Shown here: piece after piece, positions 49,001-61,000 of the stretch | How the letters are laid out: each line of letters starts with the position of its first letter | How positions within the stretch are numbered: position 1 is the stretch's first letter | Program-made: the position numbers and the translations under genes | Assembly: GCA_027923505.1 (NCBI GenBank) | Contig: BROI01000018.1 | Coordinates: 310,001 to 374,000 of the forward strand | Reading direction: 5' to 3' | Source: Mayamaea pseudoterrestris | Taxonomy: Eukaryota; Bacillariophyta; Bacillariophyceae; Sellaphorales; Sellaphoraceae | Length of the DNA stretch: 64,000 nucleotides | The notes under the pieces: generated by a model | What the model saw: only the letters and a program-made list of their open reading frames with translations | Database searches by the model: none | Told to the model about the DNA's origin: nothing

Positions 49001-52000
49001 CAGGATAAGATGTTTGACAAAGTCAAAGGTTGAGATGTTCCAATTTTGAAGCCAGTCAGTCGGTGGTTATGCGTGAATATAGCAAGTAGGTTTCTCCAAG
49101 TGGTTCCACCACATCAAAGTTTCAGATGGGATTTGTATAGTGATGCAACCTGGCCAGCAAGAATCTGAACCTGCTACTGCAATCCGCAGAAGGTGCTTGA
49201 CAAGGTTGAAGGCTTGGAACTTTGAAAACAGCAGCTATTCTGGCAGTGGCTGTGGTGTGACTGAGACTGAAACAAGTAGGGTGTTCCATGTGCCAAACAC
49301 AGCAAAGTTTCAGTTGGGATTTATGTGATGATCCAACCTTGCTAGCATGATTCTGAGCATGCCATGGCAATCAGGATAAGATGTTTGACAAAGTCAAAGG
49401 TTGAGATGTTCCCATTTGGAAGCCAGTCAGACAATGGTCAAGCGTGAATATAGCAAGTAGGTTTCTCCAAGTGGTTCCACCACATAAAAAATTCAGATGG
49501 GATTTGTATAGTGATGCAACCTGGCCAGCAAGAATCTGAACCTGCTACTGCAATCCGCAGAGGGTGCTTCACAAGGTTGAAGGCTTGGAACTTTGAAAAC
49601 AGCAGCTATTCTGGCAGTGGCTGTGGTGTGACTGAGACTGAAGTAGGTTCCTCCAAGTGGTTCACCACATCAAAGTTTCAGATGGGATTTGTATAGTGAT
49701 GCAACCTGGCTAGCGAGAATCTGAAACCTGCTACTGCAATCCCCGGAAGGTGCTTAACAAGGTCCAAGGCTTGGAACTTTGAAAACAGCAGCTATTCTGG
49801 CAGTGGCTGTGGTGTGACTGAGACTGAAACAAGTAGGGTGTTCCATGTGCCAAACACAGCAAAGTTTCAGTTGGGATTTATGTGATGATCCAACCTTGCT
49901 AGCATGATTCTGAGCATGCCATGGCAATCAGGATAAGATGTTTGACAAAGTCAAATGTTGAGATGTTCCAATTTGGAAGCCAGTCAGCCAGTGGTCAAGC
50001 GTGAATATAGCAAGTAGGTTCCTCCAAGTGGTTCCACCACATGAAAGTTTCAGATGGACTTTGTATAGTGATGCAACCTGGCCAGCAAGATTCTGAACCT
50101 GCTACTGCATTCCCCAGAAGGTGCTTAACAAGGTTGAAGGCTTGGAACTTTGAAAACAGCAGCTATTCTGGCAGTGGCTGTGGTGTGACTGAGACTGAAA
50201 CAAGTAGGGTGTTCCATGTGCCAAACACAGCAAAGTTTCAGTTGGGATTTATGTGATGATCCAACCTTGCTAGCATGATTCTGAGCATGCCATGGCAATC
50301 AGGATAAGATGTTTGACAAAGTCAAAGGTTGAGATGTTCCAATTTGGAAGCCAGTCAGCCAGTGGTCAAGCATGAATATAGCAGGTAGGTTTCTCCAAGT
50401 GGTTCCACCACATCAAAGTTTCAGATGGGATTTGTATAGTGATGCAACCTGGCCAGCAAGATTCTGAACCTGCTACTGCAGTCCACAGAAGGTGCTTCAC
50501 AAGGTCCAAGGCTTGGAACTTTGAAAACAGCAGCTATTCTGGCAGTGGCTGTGGTGTGACTGAGACTGAAACAAGTAGGGTGTTCCATGTGCCAAACACA
50601 GCAAAGTTTCAGTTGGGATTTATGTGATGATCCAACCTTGCTAGCATGATTCTGAGCATGCCATGGCAATCAGGATAAGATGTTTGACAAAGTCAAAGGT
50701 TGAGATGTTCCAATTTGGAAGCCAGTCAGCCAGTGGCGTCATGCATGAATATAGCAGAGTTTCCAAGTCCGGTTCCCATCAAAGTTTCAGATGGGATTTG
50801 TATAGTGATGCAACCTGGCCAGCAAGATTCTGAACCTGCTACTTCAGTCCACAGAAGGTGCTTGACAAGGTTGAAGGCTTGGAACTTTGAAAACAGCAGC
50901 TATTCTGGCAGTGGCTGTGGTGTGACTGAGACTGAAACAAGTAGGGTGTTCCATGTGCCAAACACAGCAAAGTTTCAGTTGGGATTTATGTGATGATCCA
51001 ACCTTGCTAGCATGATTCTGAGCATGCCATGGCAATCAGGATAAGATGTTTGACAAAGTCAAAGGTTGAGATGTTCCAATTTTGAAGCCAGTCAGTCGGT
51101 GGTTATGCGTGAATATAGCAAGTAGGTTTCTCCAAGTGGTTCCACCACATCAAAGTTTCAGATGGGATTTGTATAGTGATGCAACCTGGCCAGCAAGAAT
51201 CTGAACCTGCTACTGCAATCCGCAGAAGGTGCTTGACAAGGTTGAAGGCTTGGAACTTTGAAAACAGCAGCTATTCTGGCAGTGGCTGTGGTGTGACTGA
51301 GACTGAAACAAGTAGGGTGTTCCATGTGCCAAACACAGCAAAGTTTCAGTTGGGATTTATGTGATGATCCAACCTTGCTAGCATGATTCTGAGCATGCCA
51401 TGGCAATCAGGATAAGATGTTTGACAAAGTCAAAGGTTGAGATGTTCCCATTTGGAAGCCAGTCAGACAATGGTCAAGCGTGAATATAGCAAGTAGGTTT
51501 CTCCAAGTGGTTCCACCACATAAAAAATTCAGATGGGATTTGTATAGTGATGCAACCTGGCCAGCAAGAATCTGAACCTGCTACTGCAATCCGCAGAGGG
51601 TGCTTCACAAGGTTGAAGGCTTGGAACTTTGAAAACAGCAGCTATTCTGGCAGTGGCTGTGGTGTGACTGAGACTGAATCAAGTAGGGTGCTCCATGTGC
51701 CAAACACAGCAAAGTTTCAGTTGGGATTTATGTGATGATCCAACCTTGCTCGCATGATTCTGAGCATGCCATGGCAATCAGGATAAGATGTTTGACAAAG
51801 TCAAAGGGTGAGATGTTCCAATTTGGAAGCCAGTCAGTCGGTGGTTATGCGTGAATATAGCAAGTAGGTTCCTACAAGTGGTTCCACCACATAAAAAATT
51901 CAGATGGGATTTGTATAGTGATGCAACCTGGCCAGCAAGAATCTGAACCTGCTACTGCAATCCGCAGAAGGTGCTTCACAAGGTTGAAGGCTTGGAACTT

Positions 52001-54950
52001 TGAAAACAGCAGCTATTCTGGCAGTGGCTGTGGTGTGAATGCGACTGAATCAAGTAGGGTGTTCCATGTGCCAAACACAGCAAAGTTTCAGTTGGGATTT
52101 ATGTGATGATCCAACCTTGCTAGCATGATTCTGAGCATGCCATGGCAATCAGGATAAGATGTTTGACAAAGTCAAATGTTGAGATGTTCCAATTTGGAAG
52201 CCAGTCAGCCAGTGGTCAAGCGTGAATATAGCAAGTAGGTTCCTACAAGTGGTTCCACCACATCAAAGTTTCAGATGGGATTTGTATAGTGATGCAACCT
52301 GGCCAGCAGGAATCTGAACCTGCTACTGCAATCCGCAGAAGGTGCTTGACAAGGTTGAAGGCTTGGAACTTTGAAAACAGCAGCTATTCTGGCAGTGGCT
52401 GTGGTGTGACTGAGACTGAAACTAGGAGGGTGCTCCATGTGCCAAACACAGCAAAGTTTCAGTTGGGATTTATTTGATGATCCAACCTTGCTAGCATGAT
52501 TCTGAGCATGCCATGGCAATCAGGATAAGATGTTTGACAAAGTCAAATGTTGAGATGTTCCAATTTGGAAGCCAGTCAGCCAGTGGTCAAGCGTGAATAT
52601 AGCAAGTAGGTTCCTCCAAGTGGTTCCACCACATCAAAGTTTCAGATGGGATTTGTATAGTGATGCAACCTGGCCAGCAAGATTCTGAACCTGCTACTGC
52701 AGTCCACAGAAGGTGCTTCACAAGGTTGAAGGCTTGGAACTTTGAAAACAGCAGCTATTCTGGCAGTGGCTGTGGTGTGACTGAGACTGAAACAAGTAGG
52801 GTGCTCCATGTGCCAAACACAGCAAAGTTTCAGTTGGGATTTATTTGATGATCCAACCTTGCTAGCATGATTCTGAGCATGCCATGGCAATTAGGATAAG
52901 ATGTTTGACAAAGTCAAATGTTGAGATGTTTCAATTTGGAAGCCAGTCAGCCAGTGGTCAAGCGTGAATATAGCAAGTAGGTTCCTCCAAGTGGTTCCAC
53001 CACATCAAAGTTTCAGATGGGATTTGTATAGTGATGCAACCTGGCCAGCAAGATTCTGAACCTGCTACTGCAATCCGCAGAAGGTGCTTGACAAGGTCCA
53101 AGGCTTGGAACTTTGAAAACAGCAGCTATTCTGGCAGTGGCTGTGGTGTGACTGAGACTGAAACAAGTAGGGTGTTCCATGTGCCAAACACAGCAAAGTT
53201 TCAGTTGGGATTTATGTGATGATCCAACCTTGCTAGCATGATTCTGAGCATGCCATGGCAATCAGGATAAGATGTTTGACAAAGTCAAAGGTTGAGATGT
53301 TCCAATTTGGAAGCCAGTCAGCCAGTGGTCAAGCATGAATATAGCAGGTAGGTTTCTCCAAGTGGTTCCACCACATCAAAGTTTCAGATGGGATTTGTAT
53401 AGTGATGCAACCTGGCCAGCAAGAATCTGAACCTGCTACTGCAATCCGCAGAAGGTGCTTCACAAGGTCCAAGGCTTGGAACTTTGAAAACAGCAGCTAT
53501 TCTGGCAGTGGCTGTGGTGTGACTGAGACTGAAACAAGGAGGGTGCTCCATGTGCCAAACACAGCAAAGTTTCAGTTGGGATTTATGTGATGATCCAACC
53601 TTGCTAGCATGATTCTGAGCATGCCATGGCAATCAGGATAAGATGTTTGACAAAGTCAAAGGTTGAGATGTTCCAATTTTGAAGCCAGTCAGTCGGTGGT
53701 TATGCGTGAATATAGCAAGTAGGTTTCTCCAAGTGGTTCCACCACATCAAAGTTTCAGATGGGATTTGTATAGTGATGCAACCTGGCCAGCAAGAATCTG
53801 AACCTGCTACTGCAATCCGCAGAAGGTGCTTCACAAGGTTGAAGGCTTGGAACTTTGAAAACAGCAGCTATTCTGGCAGTGGCTGTGGTGTGAATGCGAC
53901 TGATTCAAGTAGGGTGTTCCATGTGCCAAACACAGCAAAGTTTCAGTTGGGATTTATGTGATGATCCAACCTTGCTAGCATGATTCTGAGCATGCCATGG
54001 CAATCAGGATAAGATGTTTGACAAAGTCAAATGTTGAGATGTTCCAATTTGGAAGCCAGTCAGTAGGTGGTCATGCGTGAATATAGCAAGTAGGTTCCTC
54101 CAAGTGGTTCCACCACATCAAAGTTTCAGATGGACTTTGTATAGTGATGCAACCTGGCCAGCAAGATTCTGAACCTGCTACTGCAATCCGCAGAAGGTGC
54201 TTGACAAGGTTGAAGGCTTGGAACTTTGAAAACAGCAGCTATTCTGGCAGTGGCTGTGGTGTGACTGAGACTGAAACAAGGAGGGTGCTCCATGTGCCAA
54301 ACACAGCAAAGTTTCAGTTGGGATTTATGTGATGATCCAACCTTGCTAGCATGATTCTGAGCATGCCATGGCAATCAGGATAAGATGTTTGACAAAGTCA
54401 AAGGTTGAGATGTTCCAATTTGGAAGCCAGTCAGTTGGTGGTTATGCGTGAATATAGCAAGTAGGTTCCTACAAGTGGTTCCACCACATCAAAGTTTCAG
54501 ATGGGATTTGTATAGTGATGCAACCTGGCCAGCAAGATTCTGAACCTGCTACTGCAGTCCACAGAAGGTGCTTGACAAGGTCCAAGGCTTGGAACTTTGA
54601 AAACAGCAGCTATTCTGGCAGTGGCTGTGGTGTGACTGAGACTGAAACAAGTAGGGTGCTCCATGTGCCAAACACAGCAAAGTTTCAGTTGGGATTTATG
54701 TGATGATCCAACCTTGCTAGCATGATTCTGAGCATGCCATGGCAATCAGGATAAGATGTTTGACAAAGTCAAAGGTTGAGATGTTCCAATTTGGAAGCCA
54801 GTCAGCCAGTGGTTATGCGTGAATATAGCAAGTAGGTTCCTCCAAGTGGTTCCACCACATCAAAGTTTCAGATGGGATTTGTATAGTGATGCAACCTGGC
54901 CAGCAAGATTCTGAACCTGCTACTGCAGTCCCCAGAAGGTTCAGTTGGAT
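46054..54950 (+). repeat. Satellite C, forward array: about 24 units of 371 bp
   Basis: The block GTGATGCAACCTGGCCAGCA recurs every 371 bp (46,582; 46,953; 47,324; ... 54,514; 54,885), with a few shortened units (for example those preceding 47,661 and 49,698). Units are highly similar, so the array is recently homogenised. Each unit is a diverged dimer: both halves start CAAAGTTTCAG(A/T)TGGGATTT and contain related TTGACAA(G/A)GTC and CAAGTAGG blocks, about 189 and 182 bp apart. 371 is not a multiple of three and both strands carry equally repeated short ORFs, so these are not genes. Confidence 0.95.
47605..51676 (+). repeat. 2036-bp tandem segmental duplication inside satellite C
   Basis: Copy 1 is 47605-49640 and copy 2 is 49641-51676, at a constant offset of 2036 bp. 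Unit variants peculiar to copy 1 (CTGGCTAGCGAGAATCTGAA, CGTCATGCATGAATATAGCA) recur at the same offset. The only mismatch I found is A at 48740 versus C at 50776. The junction at 49640/49641 fuses GACTG to AAGTAGG, where the two half-units share the short block AAGTAGG. Confidence 0.93.
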
Positions 54951-57900
54951 TTATGTGATGATCCAACCCATAGCATGCTTCTGGAGCATGCCACGGAATA
55001 GCCCTTTTGACAAAGTCAAAGGCTGAGATGTTCCAATTCTGAAGCCAGTCAGGTAGCGGTTGCGTGAACATAGCAAGCAGGTTCCTCCTAAGTGGTTCCA
55101 CCACATCAAAGTTTCAGATGGGATTTGTATAGTGATGCAACCTGGCCACCAAGAATCTGCACCTGCTATGCAACCGCAGAGAATGAGATTTTGACAAGGT
55201 CCAAGGCTTGAACTGAAAAACAGCAGCAAACTGGAGAGGCTGTGGGGACGAGACTGAAACAAGAGGGAGACCTACGGGCCAAACACAGCAAAGTTTCAGT
55301 GGGACTTAGATCCAACCAGCAACATGATTCTGAGCATGCCATGGCAATCAAGAAGGTTTTTAGGAGGTTGAGATGTTCCAACTTGGAAGCCAGTCAGCCA
55401 GTGGTTATGCGTGGAATAAAGAAGTAGGTTCCTCCAAGTGGTTCCACCACATCAAAGTTTCAGATAGGATTTGTAAAGTGATACAACCTGGCCACCAAGA
55501 ATCTGAACCCGCTACTGCAATCCGCAGAAGGTGCTTGACGAGGTCCGGCTTGGAACTTTGAAAACAACAGCAGCATTCTGGCAGCGGCTGTGGTGGTGAC
55601 TGAGACTGAAAACAAGTAGGGTGTCTCCATGGGCCAACACAGCAAAATCAGCTGGGATTTATGATGATCCAACCTTGCTAGCATTTGGCACGGCAACAGA
55701 AAGTGTTTGACAAAGCTCGCTGAGATGTTCCCACCGGAAGCCAGTCAGCCAGGCGATTATGCGTGAAAATAGCAAGTAGGTTCCTCCAAGTAGTTCCACC
55801 ACACAAAAAGTTCCAGATGGGATTGGTAAAGTGATGCAACCAGGCCACCAAGAATCCGAACCTGCACTGCAATCCGAGAAGGTGCTTGACAAGATCCAGG
55901 CATGAACTTTGAAAACAGCGCTCGGCAGAGGCCGTGGTGACGAAGAAACAAGTAGGGTGTCCATGTGCCAAACACAGCAAAGTTTCAGTTGAGATTTATG
56001 TGATGATCCAACCTAGCAAGCATGATTCTGAGCATGCCAAGGGCAAAGGGATAGGTTGTTTGACAAAGTCAAAGGTTGAGATGTTCCACCTGAAGCCAGT
56101 CAGCCATGGGTGAGAGTGAATATAGCAAGTAGGATTCTCCTGGGTTCCACCACATCAAAGTTTCAGATGGGATTTGTAAAGTGATGCAACCTGGCCACCA
56201 AGAATGAACCGCACTGCAATCCGCAGAAGGTGGCTTGACAAGCCAAGGCTGGAACTTTGAAACAGCAGCATCTGGCAGCGGCTTGTGAGAGAGGTTCCGG
56301 CGCAAACACAGCAAAGCAGTTGATTTATGTGATGATCCAAACCACGAGCATGCCATGGCAATCAGATAGGATGTTTGACAAAGTCAAAGGTTGAGATGTA
56401 CCAATTTGGAGCCAGTCAGCCAGTGATTATGCGTGAATATAGCAAGTGTTCCTCCAAGGGTCACCACAGCAAAGTCACTAGCAGCCCCGATTAAGAGCGA
56501 CAGCACAAAGGTGTGGAGAAGTTCCAGCTTGGAAGAGCAGGCAGTGACTTGGGACAAGCAAGAGTCTCCAAGTGGTTCCACCACACCAAAGCTCAATTTT
56601 GAATTAGTGATGCACTACCAAGACTGATAGAATCCGCAGAAGGCTTGACAAGGTCAAGGCTTGAACTTTGAATACAGCAGCACCTTCTGGCATTGGCTGT
56701 AGGTGACTGAGACTGAAACAAGCAGGGTGTTGGACAAACACAGCAAAGATTCAGCTGGGATTTAGGTGATGATCCAACTCCGCAAGCAAGACGATTCTGA
56801 GCACGCCGCGGCAACCCAGATAGGTGTTTGACAAAGTCAAAGGTTGAGATGTTCCAGTTTGCAAGCCAGTCAGGCAGTGGTTTGTACGGCAAGAGGTTTC
56901 TCCGATATTCTTTCTCCAAGGGTTCCCCACAAAGTGAGATGGGATTTAAGTGAGCCATTGAACCTGCCACAGAATAACACCGGCACACGCAAGGCCAAGG
57001 CTTGGAACCGTGAATACAGCAGCAGTTCGGTTGGCGCAATGAGTAGAAAGAGAGAGGGGGGTCCTGGCCAAACACAGACACAAAGTTTCAGTTGGGATTT
57101 ATGCATGATCCAACCTGCAAGCATGATACTGAGCATGCCATGGCAATCAGGGAAGCTACAAAGAAAGGTTGAGATGTCCTCCTGAGCCAGACAGCCAGTG
57201 TATGCGTGAATATAGCAAGAGTAGGTTCCTCCAAGTGGTTCCACCACATCAAAGTTTCAGATGGGATTTGTAAAGTGATGCAACCTGGCCAGCAAGAATC
57301 TGAACCTGCTACTGCAATCCGCAGAAGGTGTGACAAGGTCCAAGGCTTGGAACTTTGAATACAGCAGCAGTTCTGGCAGTGGCTGTGGTGGGGCGACTGA
57401 GACTGAAACAAGTGGTGTTCGATGAACAGGGTATGCGGAGAAGTGTCGCGCAAACACAGCAAAGTTTCAAGGGATAGAGCCGACACAACGAGAGGCAGGG
57501 GGGAAGAACAAGCGAAAACAGAAAGGTTGGGATTTATGTGATGATCCAACCTTGCAAGCATGATTCTGAGCATGCCATGGCAATCAGGATAGGTTGGTGG
57601 ACAAAAGTCAAAGGTTGAGATGTTCCAATTTGGGAGCCAGTCAGCCAGTGGACAAATTGCGTGAAATAGCAAGTAGGTTCCTCCAAGTAGTTCCACCACA
57701 TCAAAGTTTCAGATGGGATTTGTAAAGTGATGCAACCCGGCCAACAAGAATCTGAACCTGCTACTGCAATCCGCAGAAGGTGCTTGACAAGGTCCAAGGC
57801 TTGGAACTTTGAATACAGCAGCAGTTCTGGCAGCGGCTGTGGTGTGACTGAGACTGTTCCATGTGCCAAACAAAGCAAAATTTCAGTTGGGATTTATGTG

Positions 57901-58046
57901 ATGATCCAACCTTGCAAGCATGATTCTGAGCATGCCATGGCAATCAGGGTAGGTTGTTTGACAAAGTCAAGGTTGAGATGTTCCAATTTGAAGCCAGTCA
58001 GGCAGTGATTGTTAATATAGGAAGTAGGTTCCTCAAGTGGTTCCAC
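54951..58046 (+). repeat. Degenerate forward satellite C
   Basis: Units remain recognisable (GTGATGCAACC near 55,131, 55,834, 56,181, 57,276 and 57,728), but between about 54,950 and 57,250 they carry many small insertions, deletions and substitutions. Several are much shorter than 371 bp. From about 57,250 the units are closer to consensus again. They carry the AATACAGCAGCA and TTTGTAAAGTG variants of the inverted array rather than the AAAACAGCAGCT and TTTGTATAGTG of the forward array. Confidence 0.88.
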
Positions 58047-61000
58047 ACTGAAACTTTGCTGTGTTTGGCACACGGAATACCCTACTTGTTTCAGTCTCAG
58101 TCACACCACAGCCACTGCCAGAATTGCTGCTGTATTCAAAGTTCCAAGCCTTGGACCTTGTCAAGCACCTTCTGCGGATTGCAGTAGCAGGTTCAGATTC
58201 TTGGTGGCCAGGTTGCATCACTTTACAAATCCCATCTGAAACTTTGATGTGGTGGAACCACATGGAGGAACCTACTTGCTATATTCACACATAAGCACTG
58301 GCTGACTGGCTTCCAAATTGGAACATCTCAACCTTTGACTTTGTCAAACATCTTATTCTGATTGCCATGGCATGCTCAGAATCATGCTTGCAAGATTGGA
58401 TCATCACATAAATCCCAACTGAAACTTTGCTGTGTTTGGCCCATGGAACACCCTACTTGTTTCAGTCTCAATCACACCACAGCCACTGCCAGAATTGCTG
58501 CTGTATTCAAAGTTCCAAGCCTTGGACCTTGTCAAGCACCTTCTGCGGATTGCAGTAGCAGGTTCAGATTCTTGGTGGCCAGGTTGCATCACTATACAAA
58601 TCCCATCTGAAACTTTGATGTGGGTGGGAACCACTTGGAGGAACCTACTTGCTATATTCACACATAATCCACTGGCCTGACTGGCTTCCCAAATTGGAAC
58701 ATCTCAACCTTTGACTTTGTCAAACAACCTATCCTGATTGCCATAGCCTGCCCAGAATCATGCTTGCTAGGTTGGATCATCACATAAATCCCAACTGAAA
58801 CTTTGCTGTGTTTGGCCCATGGAACACCCTACTTGTTTCAGTCTCAGTCACACCACAGCCACTGCCAGAATTGCTGCTGTATTCAAAGTTCCAAGCCTTG
58901 GACCTTGTCAAGCACCTTCTGCGGATTGCAGTAGCAGGTTCAGATTCTTGGTGGCCAGGTTGCATCACTTTACAAATCCCATCTAAAACTTTGATGTGGT
59001 GGAACCACTTGGAGGAACCTACTTGCTATATTCACACATAATCACTGGCTGACTGGCTTCCAAATTGGTACATCTCAACCTTTGACTTTGTCAAACAACC
59101 TATCCTGATTGCCATGGCATGCTCAGAATCATGCTTGCTAGGTTGGATCATCACATAAATCCCAGCTGAAACTTTGCTGTGTTTGGCACACGGAACACCC
59201 TACTTGTTTCAGTCTCAGTCACACCACAGCCACTGCCAGAATTGCTGCTGTATTCAAAGTTCCAAGCCTTGGACCTTGTCAAGCACCTTCTGCGGATTGC
59301 AGTAGCAGGTTCAGATTCTTGTTGGCCAGGTTGCATCACTTTACAAATCCCATCTGAAACTTTGATGTGGTGGAACCACTTGGAGGAACCTACTTGCTAT
59401 ATTCACACATAATCACTGCCTGACTGGCTTCCAAATTGGAACATCTCAACCTTTGACTTTGTCAAACAACCTATCCTGATTGCCATGGCATGCTCAGAAT
59501 CATGCTTGCAAGGTTGGATCATCACATAAATCCCAACTGAAATTTTGCTTTGTTTGGCACATGGAACAGTCTCAGTCACACCACAGCCACTGCCAGAATT
59601 GCTGCTGTATTCAAAGTTCCAAGCCTTGGACCTTGTCAAACACCTTCTGCGGATTGCAGTAGCAGGTTCAGATTCTTGGTGGCCAGGTTGCATCACTTTA
59701 CAAATCCCATCTGAAACTTTGATGTGGTGGAACCACTTGGAGGAACCTACTTGCTATATTCACGCATAATCACTGGCTGACTGGCTTCCAAATTGGAACA
59801 TCTCAACCTTTGACTTTGTCAAACAACCTATCCTGATTGCCATGGCATGCTCAGAATCATGCTTGCTAGGTTGGATCATCACATAAATCCCAGCTGAAAC
59901 TTTGCTGTGTTTGGCACACGGAACACCCTACTTGTTTCAGTCTCAGTCACACCACAGCCACTGCCAGAATTGCTGCTGTATTCAAAGTTCCAAGCCTTGG
60001 ACCTCGTCAAGCACCTTCTGCGGATTGCAGTAGCAGGTTCAGATTCTTGTTGGCCAGGTTGCATCACTTTACAAATCCCATCTGAAACTTTGATGTGGTG
60101 GAACCACTTGGAGGAACCTACTTGCTATATTCACGCATAACCACTGGCTGACTGGCTTCCAAATTGAAATCCCAACTGAAACTTTGCTGTGTTTGGCCCA
60201 TGGAACACCCTACTTGTTTCAGTCTCAGTCACACCACAGCCACTGCCAGAATTGCTGCTGTATTCAAAGTTCCAAGCCTTGGACCTTGTCAAGCACCTTC
60301 TGCGGATTGCAGTAGCAGGTTCAGATTCTTGGTGGCCAGGTTGCATCACTTTACAAATCCCATCTAAAACTTTGATGTGGTGGAACCACTTGGAGGAACC
60401 TACTTGCTATATTCACACATAATCACTGGCTGACTGGCTTCCAAATTGGTACATCTCAACCTTTGACTTTGTCAAACAACCTATCCTGATTGCCATGGCA
60501 TGCTCAGAATCATGCTTGCTAGGTTGGATCATCACATAAATCCCAGCTGAAACTTTGCTGTGTTTGGCACACGGAACACCCTACTTGTTTCAGTCTCAGT
60601 CACACCACAGCCACTGCCAGAATTGCTGCTGTATTCAAAGTTCCAAGCCTTGGACCTTGTCAAGCACCTTCTGCGGATTGCAGTAGCAGGTTCAGATTCT
60701 TGTTGGCCAGGTTGCATCACTTTACAAATCCCATCTGAAACTTTGATGTGGTGGAACCACTTGGAGGAACCTACTTGCTATATTCACACATAATCACTGC
60801 CTGACTGGCTTCCAAATTGGAACATCTCAACCTTTGACTTTGTCAAACAACCTATCCTGATTGCCATGGCATGCTCAGAATCATGCTTGCAAGGTTGGAT
60901 CATCACATAAATCCCAACTGAAATTTTGCTTTGTTTGGCACATGGAACAGTCTCAGTCACACCACAGCCACTGCCAGAATTGCTGCTGTATTCAAAGTTC

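Noticed and set aside
46583-54703. Repeated 62-codon plus-strand ORFs and 82-codon minus-strand ORFs in satellite C, suggesting a multicopy gene family
   Set aside because: They exist on both strands of the same DNA, the unit length (371) is not a multiple of three, and degenerate copies show indels of all sizes. Their similarity is explained by homogenisation of the satellite.
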